Positions 17,977 through 26,497 of a stretch of 64,000 nucleotides of DNA are shown here, piece by piece. Positions within the stretch are counted from its first letter, which is position 1. Every line of letters starts with the position of its first letter. The stretch comes from Actinoplanes aureus. GTDB taxonomy: Bacteria; Actinomycetota; Actinomycetes; Mycobacteriales; Micromonosporaceae. The stretch covers positions 62,001 to 126,000 of the forward strand of contig NZ_JADQTO010000001.1 of the NCBI RefSeq assembly GCF_015704865.1, read 5' to 3'. The notes beneath the pieces are model-generated. The model searched no databases, was not told where the DNA came from, and saw nothing but the letters and a program-made list of their open reading frames with translations. Position numbers and translations under genes: made by a program.

Positions 17977-18714
17977 ATGGAACTGGACATCGCTCCGGTC
18001 GGTGACCGGTGGAAGCTCTTCGACGAACTCGAGGGCCTCTGGCCGGAATTCATGACCAAGGACCCCACCTCATCCCTCTACTACCGCCACTACCAAAAGC
18101 TCTGGCCCGAGTTCGTGCTGCTGGCGGTGGACCGGGCGAGCGGACAGGCGGTGGCCAAGGCGCACTCGGTGCCGATCTCCTTCGACGGCGACATCGCCGA
18201 CGGCCTGCCCGAGACCGGTTGGGAGTGGGCCATCCGGACCGCCATTCACGACCGGTTCGCCGGGGTCTCACCGACCATCGTGTCGGCTCTGGAGATCTCG
18301 ATCCGCCCCGATCTGCGCGGCGGCGGCATCTCCGGCAAGATGCTTGCCGCGATGCGCGACAACACGGCCCGGCTGGGCTTCACCGATCTGGTCGCGCCGG
18401 TCCGGCCGAGTGCCAAGACAGCTCAGATCACCAAACCCATCGATGCGTACGCCTACGAGACGCGCGATGACGGCTTGCCGGTGGATCCGTGGCTCCGAGT
18501 GCATGTGCGGGCCGGCGGGCGGATCGTCAACGTGGCGCACCAGAGCATGGCGTTCGGCGGCACGTTGGAGCAGTGGCGTTCCTGGACCGGTTTGCCTTTC
18601 GACGAGACCGGGCCGGTGGAAGTGCCGGGGGCGCTGTCTCCGGTGTTGTGCGATGTGGCGCAGAACAATGCGGTTTATGTCGAGCCGAACGTCTGGATCC
18701 ATCACCGGATCTGA
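17977..18714 (+). CDS. GNAT-fold acyltransferase-like protein
   Basis: A 245-residue protein with a GNAT-type core. The strand VSALEISIRPDLRGGGISGKML (about residues 103-124) contains the acyl-CoA-binding R-G-G-G-I-S pattern, followed by a helix and the strand GFTDLVAPVRPS. Both ends are longer than in simple GNATs. Homologues are common, uncharacterised actinobacterial proteins. The gene stands alone between the divergent nei gene (96 bases away) and a 267-base spacer that contains no gene. The substrate is unknown. Confidence 0.65.
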   Translation: MELDIAPVGDRWKLFDELEGLWPEFMTKDPTSSLYYRHYQKLWPEFVLLAVDRASGQAVAKAHSVPISFDGDIADGLPETGWEWAIRTAIHDRFAGVSPTIVSALEISIRPDLRGGGISGKMLAAMRDNTARLGFTDLVAPVRPSAKTAQITKPIDAYAYETRDDGLPVDPWLRVHVRAGGRIVNVAHQSMAFGGTLEQWRSWTGLPFDETGPVEVPGALSPVLCDVAQNNAVYVEPNVWIHHRI

Positions 18715-18925
18715 TTTATTTGTTAAGTCGGTCGAGCGTGCCTTCGCATTTGTCGGGTGATCCCTCGATTCTCATGCCCCCCGAAGGACTTCGTCATCCT
18801 GGACTTTTCATCGCCGTCTGGATATGGCAGTTAGAAGAGCGGGTGCCCAGGCGGATGCGGTTTCGGTTGGGCTTGCGCAAAGCGGAATAGGTCATCTGAT
18901 GTGCGCCGGCCGGAGCCGCAAATGC

Positions 18926-19022
18926 GTTAGCGTGGCGCGTTTCGGGCCACGTCGCCGGAGCGAACCGAGTCGTGTCCCGGGTTAGCGTGCCGCGATTCGG
19001 ACCACGTCGCCGGGGCGGACCG
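18926..19022. repeat. Imperfect direct repeat of the 3' end of the SAM hydrolase gene
   Basis: Two 42-base copies (18926-18967 and 18981-19022) differ at only a handful of bases. The second is the genuine 3' end of the SAM hydrolase gene. The first is a displaced copy lying just beyond its stop codon, carrying the last 13 codons and a stop. This looks like a short tandem duplication that was later interrupted. Confidence 0.75.
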
Positions 19023-19770
19023 AAAGGACGACGACAGCGCGGCCGTTGTTCACCGCGATCGCCACTCGATCGGCGGAATCCGCGAAAACCAGAAGCTCAC
19101 CCGCATTGACGTCAGCAAATGTAGCTCCGCGTCGGGCCCGGACGTTGCCGTTGACCAGAAGCTCCGGGCCGAGGCCGGTCAGCATCGAACCCTCCGCGGC
19201 CAGTTGGACATTTCCGAACCGGTCCACGGTGAGCACCTCGGCCTCGATCCAGCCGTCGCCGACGGTCACCGCCGGGTCGGGAAGGCGTACCAAAGTGGTT
19301 GAATCGACCGGTGGCCCCGCCTCCGCGGCTGCCGCGCCGGCGGCGAGCCAGGCCGCGGCCGGAGCGAACACGTCGCGCCCGTGGAAGGTGCGGGACACGT
19401 CGCCGAGCAGCCAATCCTTGTTGCTCAGCTGGTAGGCGGACTCGACGCCCCCCAGCGCCTCCGCGGCCCAGATCAGCAGGCCGTTGTCGGGGCCGACCAG
19501 AAGGCCGTTAGGGGTAGTCAGCACCACGCCGCGCCGGGCCGTGCCCACGCCCGGATCCACCACCGCGAGATGCACCGACGTCGGCAGGTGCGGGGCGGTC
19601 TGCGCCAGCACGGCGGCACCCCGCGAGACGTCGGCCGGCGGCACATGATGAGTGACGTCGATCACTCGAACCTCGGGCGCGACACGTGCGATCGACCCGT
19701 GGCAGGCGGCGACGAAACCGTCGAACGTACCGTAATCGGTGGTGAAACTGATCCATCCATAACCGGCCAT
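18982..19770 (-). CDS. S-adenosyl-L-methionine hydrolase (adenosine-forming), DUF62 family
   Basis: A 262-residue member of the SAM hydroxide adenosyltransferase family (related to fluorinase and chlorinase), which splits SAM into adenosine and methionine. Landmarks are TTDYGTFDGFVA at the start, DPGVGTARRGVV, the PDNGLL segment and SRTFHGRDVFAP with the Arg/His of the Asp-Arg-His set used to activate water. The 20-odd-residue loop diagnostic of fluorinases was not seen, so hydrolysis rather than halogenation is expected. The ATG at 19770 fits the family start; the frame is open to 19863. It is divergent from the oxidoreductase gene over 73 bases. Confidence 0.9.
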   Translation of the reverse strand: MAGYGWISFTTDYGTFDGFVAACHGSIARVAPEVRVIDVTHHVPPADVSRGAAVLAQTAPHLPTSVHLAVVDPGVGTARRGVVLTTPNGLLVGPDNGLLIWAAEALGGVESAYQLSNKDWLLGDVSRTFHGRDVFAPAAAWLAAGAAAAEAGPPVDSTTLVRLPDPAVTVGDGWIEAEVLTVDRFGNVQLAAEGSMLTGLGPELLVNGNVRARRGATFADVNAGELLVFADSADRVAIAVNNGRAVVVLSVRPGDVVRIAAR

Positions 19771-19843
19771 GGTGGCCAACGTTACTGCCTGTTGTTGACG
19801 GATGTGGGACGGGCACGCCGCGGCGGCATGGCAGGGTTGATCC

Positions 19844-20770
19844 ATGCGTCTCGTGATCTTCACTGAACCTCAGCAGGGCGCCGGCCACGACGATCTGCTG
19901 CGGCTGGCCAAGGCCGCCGAGGACGGCGGATACGACGGGTTCTTCCGCTCCGACCACTACCTCAAAATGGGCGACGTGTCCGGTCAGCCCGGACCGAGCG
20001 ACGCCTGGATCACACTGGCGGCGCTGGCCGTCCAGACGTCCCGGATCCGGCTCGGCACGCTGGTCAGCTCGGCCACGTTCCGCCTGCCAGGTCCGCTGGC
20101 CATCGCGGTGGCCCAGGTCGACGCGATGAGCGGCGGCCGCATCGAGTTCGGCCTCGGCGGCGGCTGGTTCGAGACGGAGCACACGGCGTACGGCATCCCG
20201 TTCCCCGCCCTAGGCGAACGCTTCGACCGCCTCGAGGAACAACTCGAGATCATCACCGGCCTGTGGGCGACCCCCGCCGGCTCCACCTACGACTTCACCG
20301 GCAAGCACTACCAGCTCACCGACTCCCCGGCGCTGCCGAAGCCGGTGCAGTCCCCGCTGCCGGTCATCATCGGCGGCCACGGCAAGAAGCGCACACCCGC
20401 CCTGGCCGCCCGCTACGCCGCCGAGTTCAACGTCCCCTTCTCCAAGATCGAAGACATCCCCGCCCAGTTCGACCGGGTCCGCGCCGCCTCCACCGCGATC
20501 GGCCGCACCGAGCCTCCCGCCTTCTCCGCCGCGGCGGTGCTCTGCGTAGGCCGCGACGACGCCGAAATCCGGCGCCGCGCCGCGGCCATCGGCCGCGAAC
20601 CCGAGGAGATGCGAGCCAGCGGCGGCATCGTCGGCACGCCGGCCGAGGCCGTCGAAACCATCACCCGGTACGCCGAGGCCGGCGCGTCCCGCCTCTTCCT
20701 CCAGGTGCTGGATCTGAGCGATCTCGATCATGTCGAATTGGTTGCTTCTGAGGTCGCGTCGCAGCTCTGA
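19844..20770 (+). CDS. LLM class F420-dependent oxidoreductase
   Basis: A 308-residue luciferase-like (LLM) TIM-barrel oxidoreductase, probably using coenzyme F420. Typical features are the FRSDHY motif near residue 34, TLAALAVQTSRIRLGTLV, GRIEFGLGGGWFETEH and the PVIIGGHGKKR segment that contacts the cofactor. Actinobacteria have dozens of such paralogues and the substrate cannot be inferred. The start ATG gives the standard MRLVIFTEPQ N-terminus. A perfect hairpin follows. Confidence 0.88.
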   Translation: MRLVIFTEPQQGAGHDDLLRLAKAAEDGGYDGFFRSDHYLKMGDVSGQPGPSDAWITLAALAVQTSRIRLGTLVSSATFRLPGPLAIAVAQVDAMSGGRIEFGLGGGWFETEHTAYGIPFPALGERFDRLEEQLEIITGLWATPAGSTYDFTGKHYQLTDSPALPKPVQSPLPVIIGGHGKKRTPALAARYAAEFNVPFSKIEDIPAQFDRVRAASTAIGRTEPPAFSAAAVLCVGRDDAEIRRRAAAIGREPEEMRASGGIVGTPAEAVETITRYAEAGASRLFLQVLDLSDLDHVELVASEVASQL

Positions 20771-20806
20771 GCTCCATCCGGGCCCAGGGTGGCAAGGTTT
20801 GTTCCT

Positions 20807-20836
20807 GACGGTGACCGCCACATGGCGGTCACCGTC
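20807..20836 (+). terminator. Perfect hairpin after the LLM oxidoreductase gene
   Basis: Perfect 14-base arms (20807-20820 and 20823-20836) with a two-base centre lie 37 bases after the stop, followed by a short T-rich stretch. Confidence 0.8.
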
Positions 20837-20839
20837 TGC

Positions 20840-21430
20840 CTTTCGCCGCATCCGGCACGTGGTTGCGGCGCGCTGCCCTCCGAGTACGGTTTCCACGTTC
20901 CGCACGGCGTTGCGTGCTCGCGCTGGACCGCGTCCGTGCTCGCGCCGTGTTCTGTGCTTGTGCCGCGTTTCGTGCTTGTGCCGCGTTTGGTTGCTGGGTG
21001 CTGCCCTGCGCACTCGGTGTCTGCCTTCGGCGTGCCGCGCTGCATTTCCTGCCCGCGCTGCACCGCGTTCCGTGCTTGTGCCGCGTTGCGTGCTCCGCGT
21101 TCGGTTTCCGTGCGCTCCACGGCGCACTCGGTGTCTGCTTTTCGTGCCGCACGGTATCCCTGCCCTGCGCTTTACCGCGTTCCGTGTCCCGCGCCGCGTC
21201 CCGAGCTCCGCTTCCGGTTGCTGCGTGCTGCCCCCACTCCTGCGCACCGCACTCAGCGTGCCGACTCCGCGTCCCGCGCTCCGCACCCGCATTCCACGAG
21301 TTGCACCCCGCACTCCGTGCCCGCGCGCCGCACCCACAGAACCCGCATTTGCGCCCGCACTCCGCCTGTCCCACTCGCCGCGCCCCGCATGCGCTAACGC
21401 TGGGGTCTGTGGCGATGGTGTGCCTGATGC
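20840..21430. repeat. Non-coding region of degenerate short GC-rich repeats
   Basis: No convincing gene lies between the oxidoreductase and lhr. The DNA is built of related words. GTGCTTGTGCCGCGTT occurs at 20954, 20972 and 21072, and GCGCACTCGGTGTCTGC at 21008 and 21122. Variants of CCGCGTTCCGTGC fill the rest. The open frames seen here are long on both strands in several phases and have biased, repetitive composition unlike proteins, so they are taken as by-products of base composition. Confidence 0.7.
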
Positions 21431-21556
21431 GTTCGCCGGCGCCGCCGTGAATTCAGCATCCGCTGGCGCTGGCGCTGGCGTGCCGGCCGCCCCTGGCGAC
21501 GGCCTGCGTCAAGCATCGCTGGCGTCCCTGTTCCGGCTTCGTCCCTGCCGCACCTC

Positions 21557-24500
21557 CTATGCGCGGAGGCGCAGTCCTCTGGGCGTGGTCCGGAAGCCGG
21601 CGGCCGTCAACGCGTCCCGCAACGGTGAGGCATGAACCGATTCGCCATCCGCACGTTCCACCGACATCGCCCCGAGTGCTCCGGAACGCACCGCTCCGGC
21701 CAGGCCTTGGGCTGCCTTCGTCAACGCCTCGGTCTCGTCCGTGAACGACAGCAGTGTCCGGCCGCCCCGCTCCACGTAAAGCACCACCTCGCCACCGACC
21801 AGCACGACCAGGGCCCCGGCCTTGCGGCCCGCCCGATGTCCGGCTTTCGCGGTCGGCTCGCCGTCGCCGCTGTCCACGACCCGTTCCGGCCACGGCAGCG
21901 CGGCACCGTACGGATTCGCCGGGTCGGTAGCGGCCAGCACCACCGAGCTTCCGGCGCGCTTCGCCAATTCCGCCGGCTCGGCGAGAGCCCGCAGGCGGTC
22001 CACCGCACCGGGGACCGCGAATTGTGCCGCCCCCAATCCCTCCACGAAGTAGCCGCGCCGGGCCGCGCCGCGTTCCTCCAGCGCTGCCAGCACCGGGTAG
22101 ACCGCCGCGAACCCGCCGGTCACCCCCTCGGCAATGGCCGCTCCCCTGGTCACCACGCCATGCCGTTCCAGCAGCAGATCCGCGACCGCGGCCGCCCGCC
22201 GGGTCGGATCGAGATCCCGGTCCGGTAGGCGTGACCAGCGTCCCGCCATGTTCAGCGGACCGGTGCGAGAAGGCATCTGCGCCCGGCCCGGTCGCCGGTA
22301 CCGGGTGCGAGCCGGCGCCGCCTTGGCCCGATGAGCGCCGCTTCCGCCCAGTAGCGCCCGCAGCGGTGCGAACGTGTCGTTGGTCAGATGACCGGCCCAG
22401 ACCAGATCCCAAACGGCAGCGGCGAGCTCGGTGTCGTCGGTCGATCCGACCCGGTCGGAGAGCGATCGGAAGAAGAGCGCCTGCCCGTCGCCGAGCGAGT
22501 CCAGGATCGTCTGATGCAGCGGCGTCGCCGCGAACTCCTCGTCGGGTGGAGGCAGCAGCAGTGGCGCGCTGTCCGCGTACGCCAGCGTCACCCAGCCATC
22601 CCCGCCGGTGATCGATCCGGAGCCGGCCCACAGCACCTCACCGCTGCCGCACAGCTCGTCGAGCAGCGGCGAGGCATAGTCGGCGACCCGTGCGGGCAGA
22701 ATCAGCCGCTCCCACGCCGAGGCCGGGACCGCAACCCCCTGCACCTGCTCGATCGCGGCGGCGACGGCGTCCACACCACGTGTGTTGCCACCGACCTGCT
22801 GCCATCGGGGCAGGAACGCGGCCAGTACCGCGGGCGGCACTGGCTCGATCTCGCGACGCAGCGCGGCCAGGGAGCGGCGCCGCAACATGCGCAGTACCTC
22901 GGCGTCGCACCACTCGGTGCCGGCGCCGCCGGGGGAGAACTCGCCGGAGCTGACCCGGCCGGTCGCGCTCAGCCGTTTGAGTGCCTGCTCCACCACGAAC
23001 ACACCCAGTCCGAACCGGGCCGCGCAGGTGGCCGCCGCAAACGGGCCGTGCGTCCGCGCATACCGCGCCACCAGGTCGCCGAGCGGATCGGCCACCGGCT
23101 CCATGTAAGCCTCGGGAATCCCGACCGGCAGAGCCACGCCGAGCGCGTCCCGATAGCGTCCCGCGTCCTCGACGCCGATCCAGCGCTCCTGCCCGGCGAT
23201 CCGGATCCGGACCGCTCGCCGGGCCATCTCCAGAGCGACCACCCACTCCTCGGGCGCACCCCGCTCGGCCAGCTCGGCACTTGAGAGATCGCCGAGGAGG
23301 CGGAGCAGCTCGGCTGCGTCCTCCGCGTCGCGGGGGGTGCGCTGCGCCGTACGCCATTGCAACTGCGCCTCGGTGTCCGCGACGACCTGCGGATCGAGCA
23401 GCTCCCGCAGATCGACGCGGCCGAGCAGTTCCCCGAGCAGGGTGGAGTCGAGGGCGAGGGCGGCGGCGCGCCGCTCGGCCAGCGGGGCGTCCCCCTCGTA
23501 CAGGAAGGCACCGACGTAGCCGAAGAGCAGCGATCGGGCGAACGGGGACGGCCGCGAGGTCTCCGCCTCGACCAGCCGGATCTTGCGGCCGGAGATCTCC
23601 CGCATCATGCCCACCAGGCCGGGCACGTCGAAGACGTCCTGGAGGCACTCGCGGGCTGCCTCCAGCGTCACCGGGAAGTCGGCGAACTCCCGAGCCACGT
23701 CGAGCAACTGCGCCGACCGCTGCCTCTGCTGCCAGAGCGGTTGCCGACGCCGAGGGTCCCGCCGGGGGAGCAGCAGCGACCGAGCCGCACACTCCCGGAA
23801 CCTGGCCGCGAACAGTGCGGACGTGCCGACCGACTCCTCCACCAGCTGGGCGATCTCCTCCGGGTCGAAGGTGATCAGGTCCGCGCCGGGTGGCTCCTCC
23901 GCGGTGTCCGGAAGCCGGATCACGATGCCGTCGTCGGAGGGCATGACCTGACCGTCCACCCCGTACCGCTCGGCCAGGCGGCGGCCGACCGCCAGTGCCC
24001 ACGGCGCGTTCACCCGCGCTCCCAGCACGCAGTGCACGGTCATCCGCCAGTCGCCGAGCTCGTCGCGGAAGCGTTCCACCACGACGGTCCGGTCGTCCGG
24101 CAGGTGGCGAGTGGCCTCTCGTTGTTCCCGCAGGTAGGACACCAGGTTGTCGGCGGCCCACTCATCCAGCCCCGAGTCGCGCAACGTCGCCGTGGCTCTC
24201 TCGTCCCCGGCCCTGGTCAGGGAGCGCAGCCGGGCGCCGATGGCCCGGCCGAGCTCGATCGGACGTCCGGGGGAGTCGCCCTTCCAGAACGGCATCCGGG
24301 CCGGCGCACCGGGAGCGGGGGAGACCAGGACCCGGTCCGGGGTGATGTCCTCGATCCGCCAGGACGTGGAGCCCAGGAGGAAAACGTCGCCGACGCGAGA
24401 CTCGTACACCATCTCCTCGTCCAGCTCGCCCACCCGCGAAGCCCGCTCGGAACCGGCCAGAAAGACCCCGAAGGTTCCGCGGTCCGGAATGGTGCCGCCG

Positions 24501-26263
24501 CTGGTCACGGCGAGGCGCTGCGCGCCGGGCCGGCCGGTGAGCTGGTCAGTGTCCCGGTCCCAGACAAGACGCGGCCGGAGCTCGGCGAAGGCGGTCGACG
24601 GGTACCGGCCGGAGAGCATGTCGAGCACCGCGTGCAGCGCTGAGTCGGGCAGCTCGGCGAACGGAGCGGCCCGGCGCACCAGCGCGGCGAGCTCGTCGAC
24701 GTGCCAGACGTCGAGCGCGACCATCGCGACGATCTGTTGAGCCAGCACGTCGAGCGGGTTGCGGGGATAGCGCAGCTCCTCGATCGCGCCATCGCTCATC
24801 CGCTCCGCGACGACCGCGCAGGAGACCAGATCGCCACGATGCTTGGGAAAGACCACCCCCCGCGACACCGCACCCACCTGGTGCCCGGCCCGGCCGATGC
24901 GTTGCAGGCCGGCAGCGACCGAGGGTGGTGCTTCGATCTGCACCACCAGGTCGACAGCGCCCATGTCGATGCCGAGCTCCAGGCTCGAGGTGGCGACCAC
25001 GGCCGGAAGCCGGCCGGATTTCAGCGCCTCCTCGATCTGCTTGCGCTCCTCGCGCGAGACGCTGCCGTGGTGGGCGCGGGCGACGACCGGCGGCGCGCCC
25101 TTGGTGCCTCCGGCCTGTGCCATGATCTCGGCCGGCATCCGGGCGAACGCCTGTGACGGTTGTCCGGCCCTCGTCGATCTGGCGCTGACCGTTGCCGCCG
25201 CCTGTCCGACGGCGACCTGCCCGAAGCTCGTCAGACCGTCTGCCTGGTCCGCGTCTGCCTGATCCGCGTCTGCCTGTTCGCTGCTCGACTGCTCTGCGTT
25301 CGCCGCGGCTGCGGCCCGCTCAGCGGCTGCTAGCTCGCCACGCTCGGCGGCGAGCTCGTTGAGCCGGGCGCAGAGCCGCTCGGAGCCGCGCCGCGAGTTG
25401 GTGAACACGATCGTCGACCGATGACCCTCGATCAGGTCGAGGACCCGCTCCTCGACCGCCGGCCAGATCGACGGCGTGTGCCGACCTCCCCCCGGGTCGC
25501 CGTCCGGCTCCGGCACCTCGTCGAGGCGAGTCATGTCCTCCACCGGAACCTCGACGGAGACCTCGATCGTCTTGGCACTGCGTGGCTGGACGATCTCCAC
25601 GTCCTGCGCGCCACCGAGGAACCGTGCGGTCTCGTCGATCGGCCGGACCGTCGCGGAAAGGCCGATCCGCTGCGCCGGGCGCTCCAGCAGCGCGTCCAGC
25701 CGCTCGAGGGAGAGAGCCAGATGCGCGCCGCGCTTGGTGGCCGCGACCGCGTGCACCTCGTCCACGATCACCGTCTGGACCCCGCGGAGCGAATCCCGGG
25801 CCGCGGAGGTGAGCAGCAGGAACAGTGACTCCGGTGTGGTGATCAGGATGTCCGGTGGCGTACGCGCGAAGCCACGCCGTTCCTCCGCCGGAGTGTCTCC
25901 GGTCCGCATCCCGACGGTGATCTCCGGTGGGGGTAGTCCCAGGCGCCCGGCGGCCTGCCGGATACCGGTCAGCGGAGCCCGCAGATTGCGCTCCACGTCG
26001 ACCGCGAGCGCCTTCAGCGGGCTCACGTAGAGCACCCTGCATCGCTGCCGGACCTGCTCGGGAACCGGCTCACGGGCGAGCCGGTCGAGCGACCACAGGA
26101 ACGCGGCCAGTGTCTTGCCGGAACCCGTCGGTGCCACCACCAGCGCGTTCCGCCCCGCTCCGATCGCACCCCACGCGCCGGTCTGGGCAGCGGTGGGCGC
26201 GGCGAAGGCGGCCGTGAACCACTCCCTGGTGGCCGGTCCGAACTTCTCGAGCACCTCTCGCAT
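21557..26263 (-). CDS. lhr: Large ATP-dependent helicase Lhr
   Basis: A 1568-residue superfamily 2 helicase of the Lhr family, a 3'-5' DNA/RNA-DNA translocase linked to DNA repair in mycobacteria. Residues 1-450 hold two RecA domains: motif I APTGSGKTLA, motif II VDEVHAV, motif III LSATVRP and motif VI QRIGRAGH. A winged helix and the Lhr core follow, and the large C-terminal domain (residues about 850-1568) is full length. The ATG at 26263 is nine bases after GGGAGG; an ATG at 26272 directly abuts that box and is less likely. A repetitive Gln/Ala/Asp insert lies between the RecA domains. Confidence 0.95.
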   Translation of the reverse strand: MREVLEKFGPATREWFTAAFAAPTAAQTGAWGAIGAGRNALVVAPTGSGKTLAAFLWSLDRLAREPVPEQVRQRCRVLYVSPLKALAVDVERNLRAPLTGIRQAAGRLGLPPPEITVGMRTGDTPAEERRGFARTPPDILITTPESLFLLLTSAARDSLRGVQTVIVDEVHAVAATKRGAHLALSLERLDALLERPAQRIGLSATVRPIDETARFLGGAQDVEIVQPRSAKTIEVSVEVPVEDMTRLDEVPEPDGDPGGGRHTPSIWPAVEERVLDLIEGHRSTIVFTNSRRGSERLCARLNELAAERGELAAAERAAAAANAEQSSSEQADADQADADQADGLTSFGQVAVGQAAATVSARSTRAGQPSQAFARMPAEIMAQAGGTKGAPPVVARAHHGSVSREERKQIEEALKSGRLPAVVATSSLELGIDMGAVDLVVQIEAPPSVAAGLQRIGRAGHQVGAVSRGVVFPKHRGDLVSCAVVAERMSDGAIEELRYPRNPLDVLAQQIVAMVALDVWHVDELAALVRRAAPFAELPDSALHAVLDMLSGRYPSTAFAELRPRLVWDRDTDQLTGRPGAQRLAVTSGGTIPDRGTFGVFLAGSERASRVGELDEEMVYESRVGDVFLLGSTSWRIEDITPDRVLVSPAPGAPARMPFWKGDSPGRPIELGRAIGARLRSLTRAGDERATATLRDSGLDEWAADNLVSYLREQREATRHLPDDRTVVVERFRDELGDWRMTVHCVLGARVNAPWALAVGRRLAERYGVDGQVMPSDDGIVIRLPDTAEEPPGADLITFDPEEIAQLVEESVGTSALFAARFRECAARSLLLPRRDPRRRQPLWQQRQRSAQLLDVAREFADFPVTLEAARECLQDVFDVPGLVGMMREISGRKIRLVEAETSRPSPFARSLLFGYVGAFLYEGDAPLAERRAAALALDSTLLGELLGRVDLRELLDPQVVADTEAQLQWRTAQRTPRDAEDAAELLRLLGDLSSAELAERGAPEEWVVALEMARRAVRIRIAGQERWIGVEDAGRYRDALGVALPVGIPEAYMEPVADPLGDLVARYARTHGPFAAATCAARFGLGVFVVEQALKRLSATGRVSSGEFSPGGAGTEWCDAEVLRMLRRRSLAALRREIEPVPPAVLAAFLPRWQQVGGNTRGVDAVAAAIEQVQGVAVPASAWERLILPARVADYASPLLDELCGSGEVLWAGSGSITGGDGWVTLAYADSAPLLLPPPDEEFAATPLHQTILDSLGDGQALFFRSLSDRVGSTDDTELAAAVWDLVWAGHLTNDTFAPLRALLGGSGAHRAKAAPARTRYRRPGRAQMPSRTGPLNMAGRWSRLPDRDLDPTRRAAAVADLLLERHGVVTRGAAIAEGVTGGFAAVYPVLAALEERGAARRGYFVEGLGAAQFAVPGAVDRLRALAEPAELAKRAGSSVVLAATDPANPYGAALPWPERVVDSGDGEPTAKAGHRAGRKAGALVVLVGGEVVLYVERGGRTLLSFTDETEALTKAAQGLAGAVRSGALGAMSVERADGESVHASPLRDALTAAGFRTTPRGLRLRA
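25239..25283 (-). repeat. 15-bp tandem repeat inside lhr
   Basis: Three copies of a 15-base unit (25239-25253, 25254-25268, 25269-25283, the last diverged) encode repeats of Gln-Ala-Asp-Ala-Asp in the linker between the two RecA domains of Lhr. The period keeps the reading frame. It looks like a recent in-frame expansion in a flexible loop. Confidence 0.75.
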
Positions 26264-26270
26264 GCCGTAC

Positions 26271-26293
26271 ATCCTCCCTCGGGGGTACGACAG
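26271..26293 (-). promoter_or_regulatory. Weak PafBC/RecA-NDp-like box before lhr
   Basis: On the minus strand CTGTCGTACCCC matches the upstream half of the box found before recA and the YcaQ-type gene. At the -10 position (N8 later) GAGGAT replaces TAnnnT and overlaps the ribosome-binding site. It is therefore a partial match only. Confidence 0.25.
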
Positions 26294-26497
26294 AAATCGG
26301 CGGCTCGGTTCCCCGTACTCCCGCTTTGTGTTTTGCGTGAGGGCGCGCTGAGCGCGACCGTGCCGGCTTCCCCGGGGGTACGCGAGATCGAATCGTTCTC
26401 GCATCCCACCGTGCCGCACGCGGTGACCGGGTGATCGTCGTTCCATGGGCGGTCTGTGGCTGATTATCCTGATACCCGACGTGATGGGTGGGTGCCG

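Noticed and set aside
18715-18925. Possible small gene between the GNAT protein and the SAM hydrolase
   Set aside because: Only short frames with atypical composition; nothing with a ribosome-binding site or conserved pattern.
20730-21635. Long open frames on both strands in the 20.8-21.6 kb stretch
   Set aside because: Overlapping frames on both strands, Arg/Cys/Pro-heavy repetitive composition, no ribosome-binding sites and no family resemblance; they come from GC-rich short repeats.
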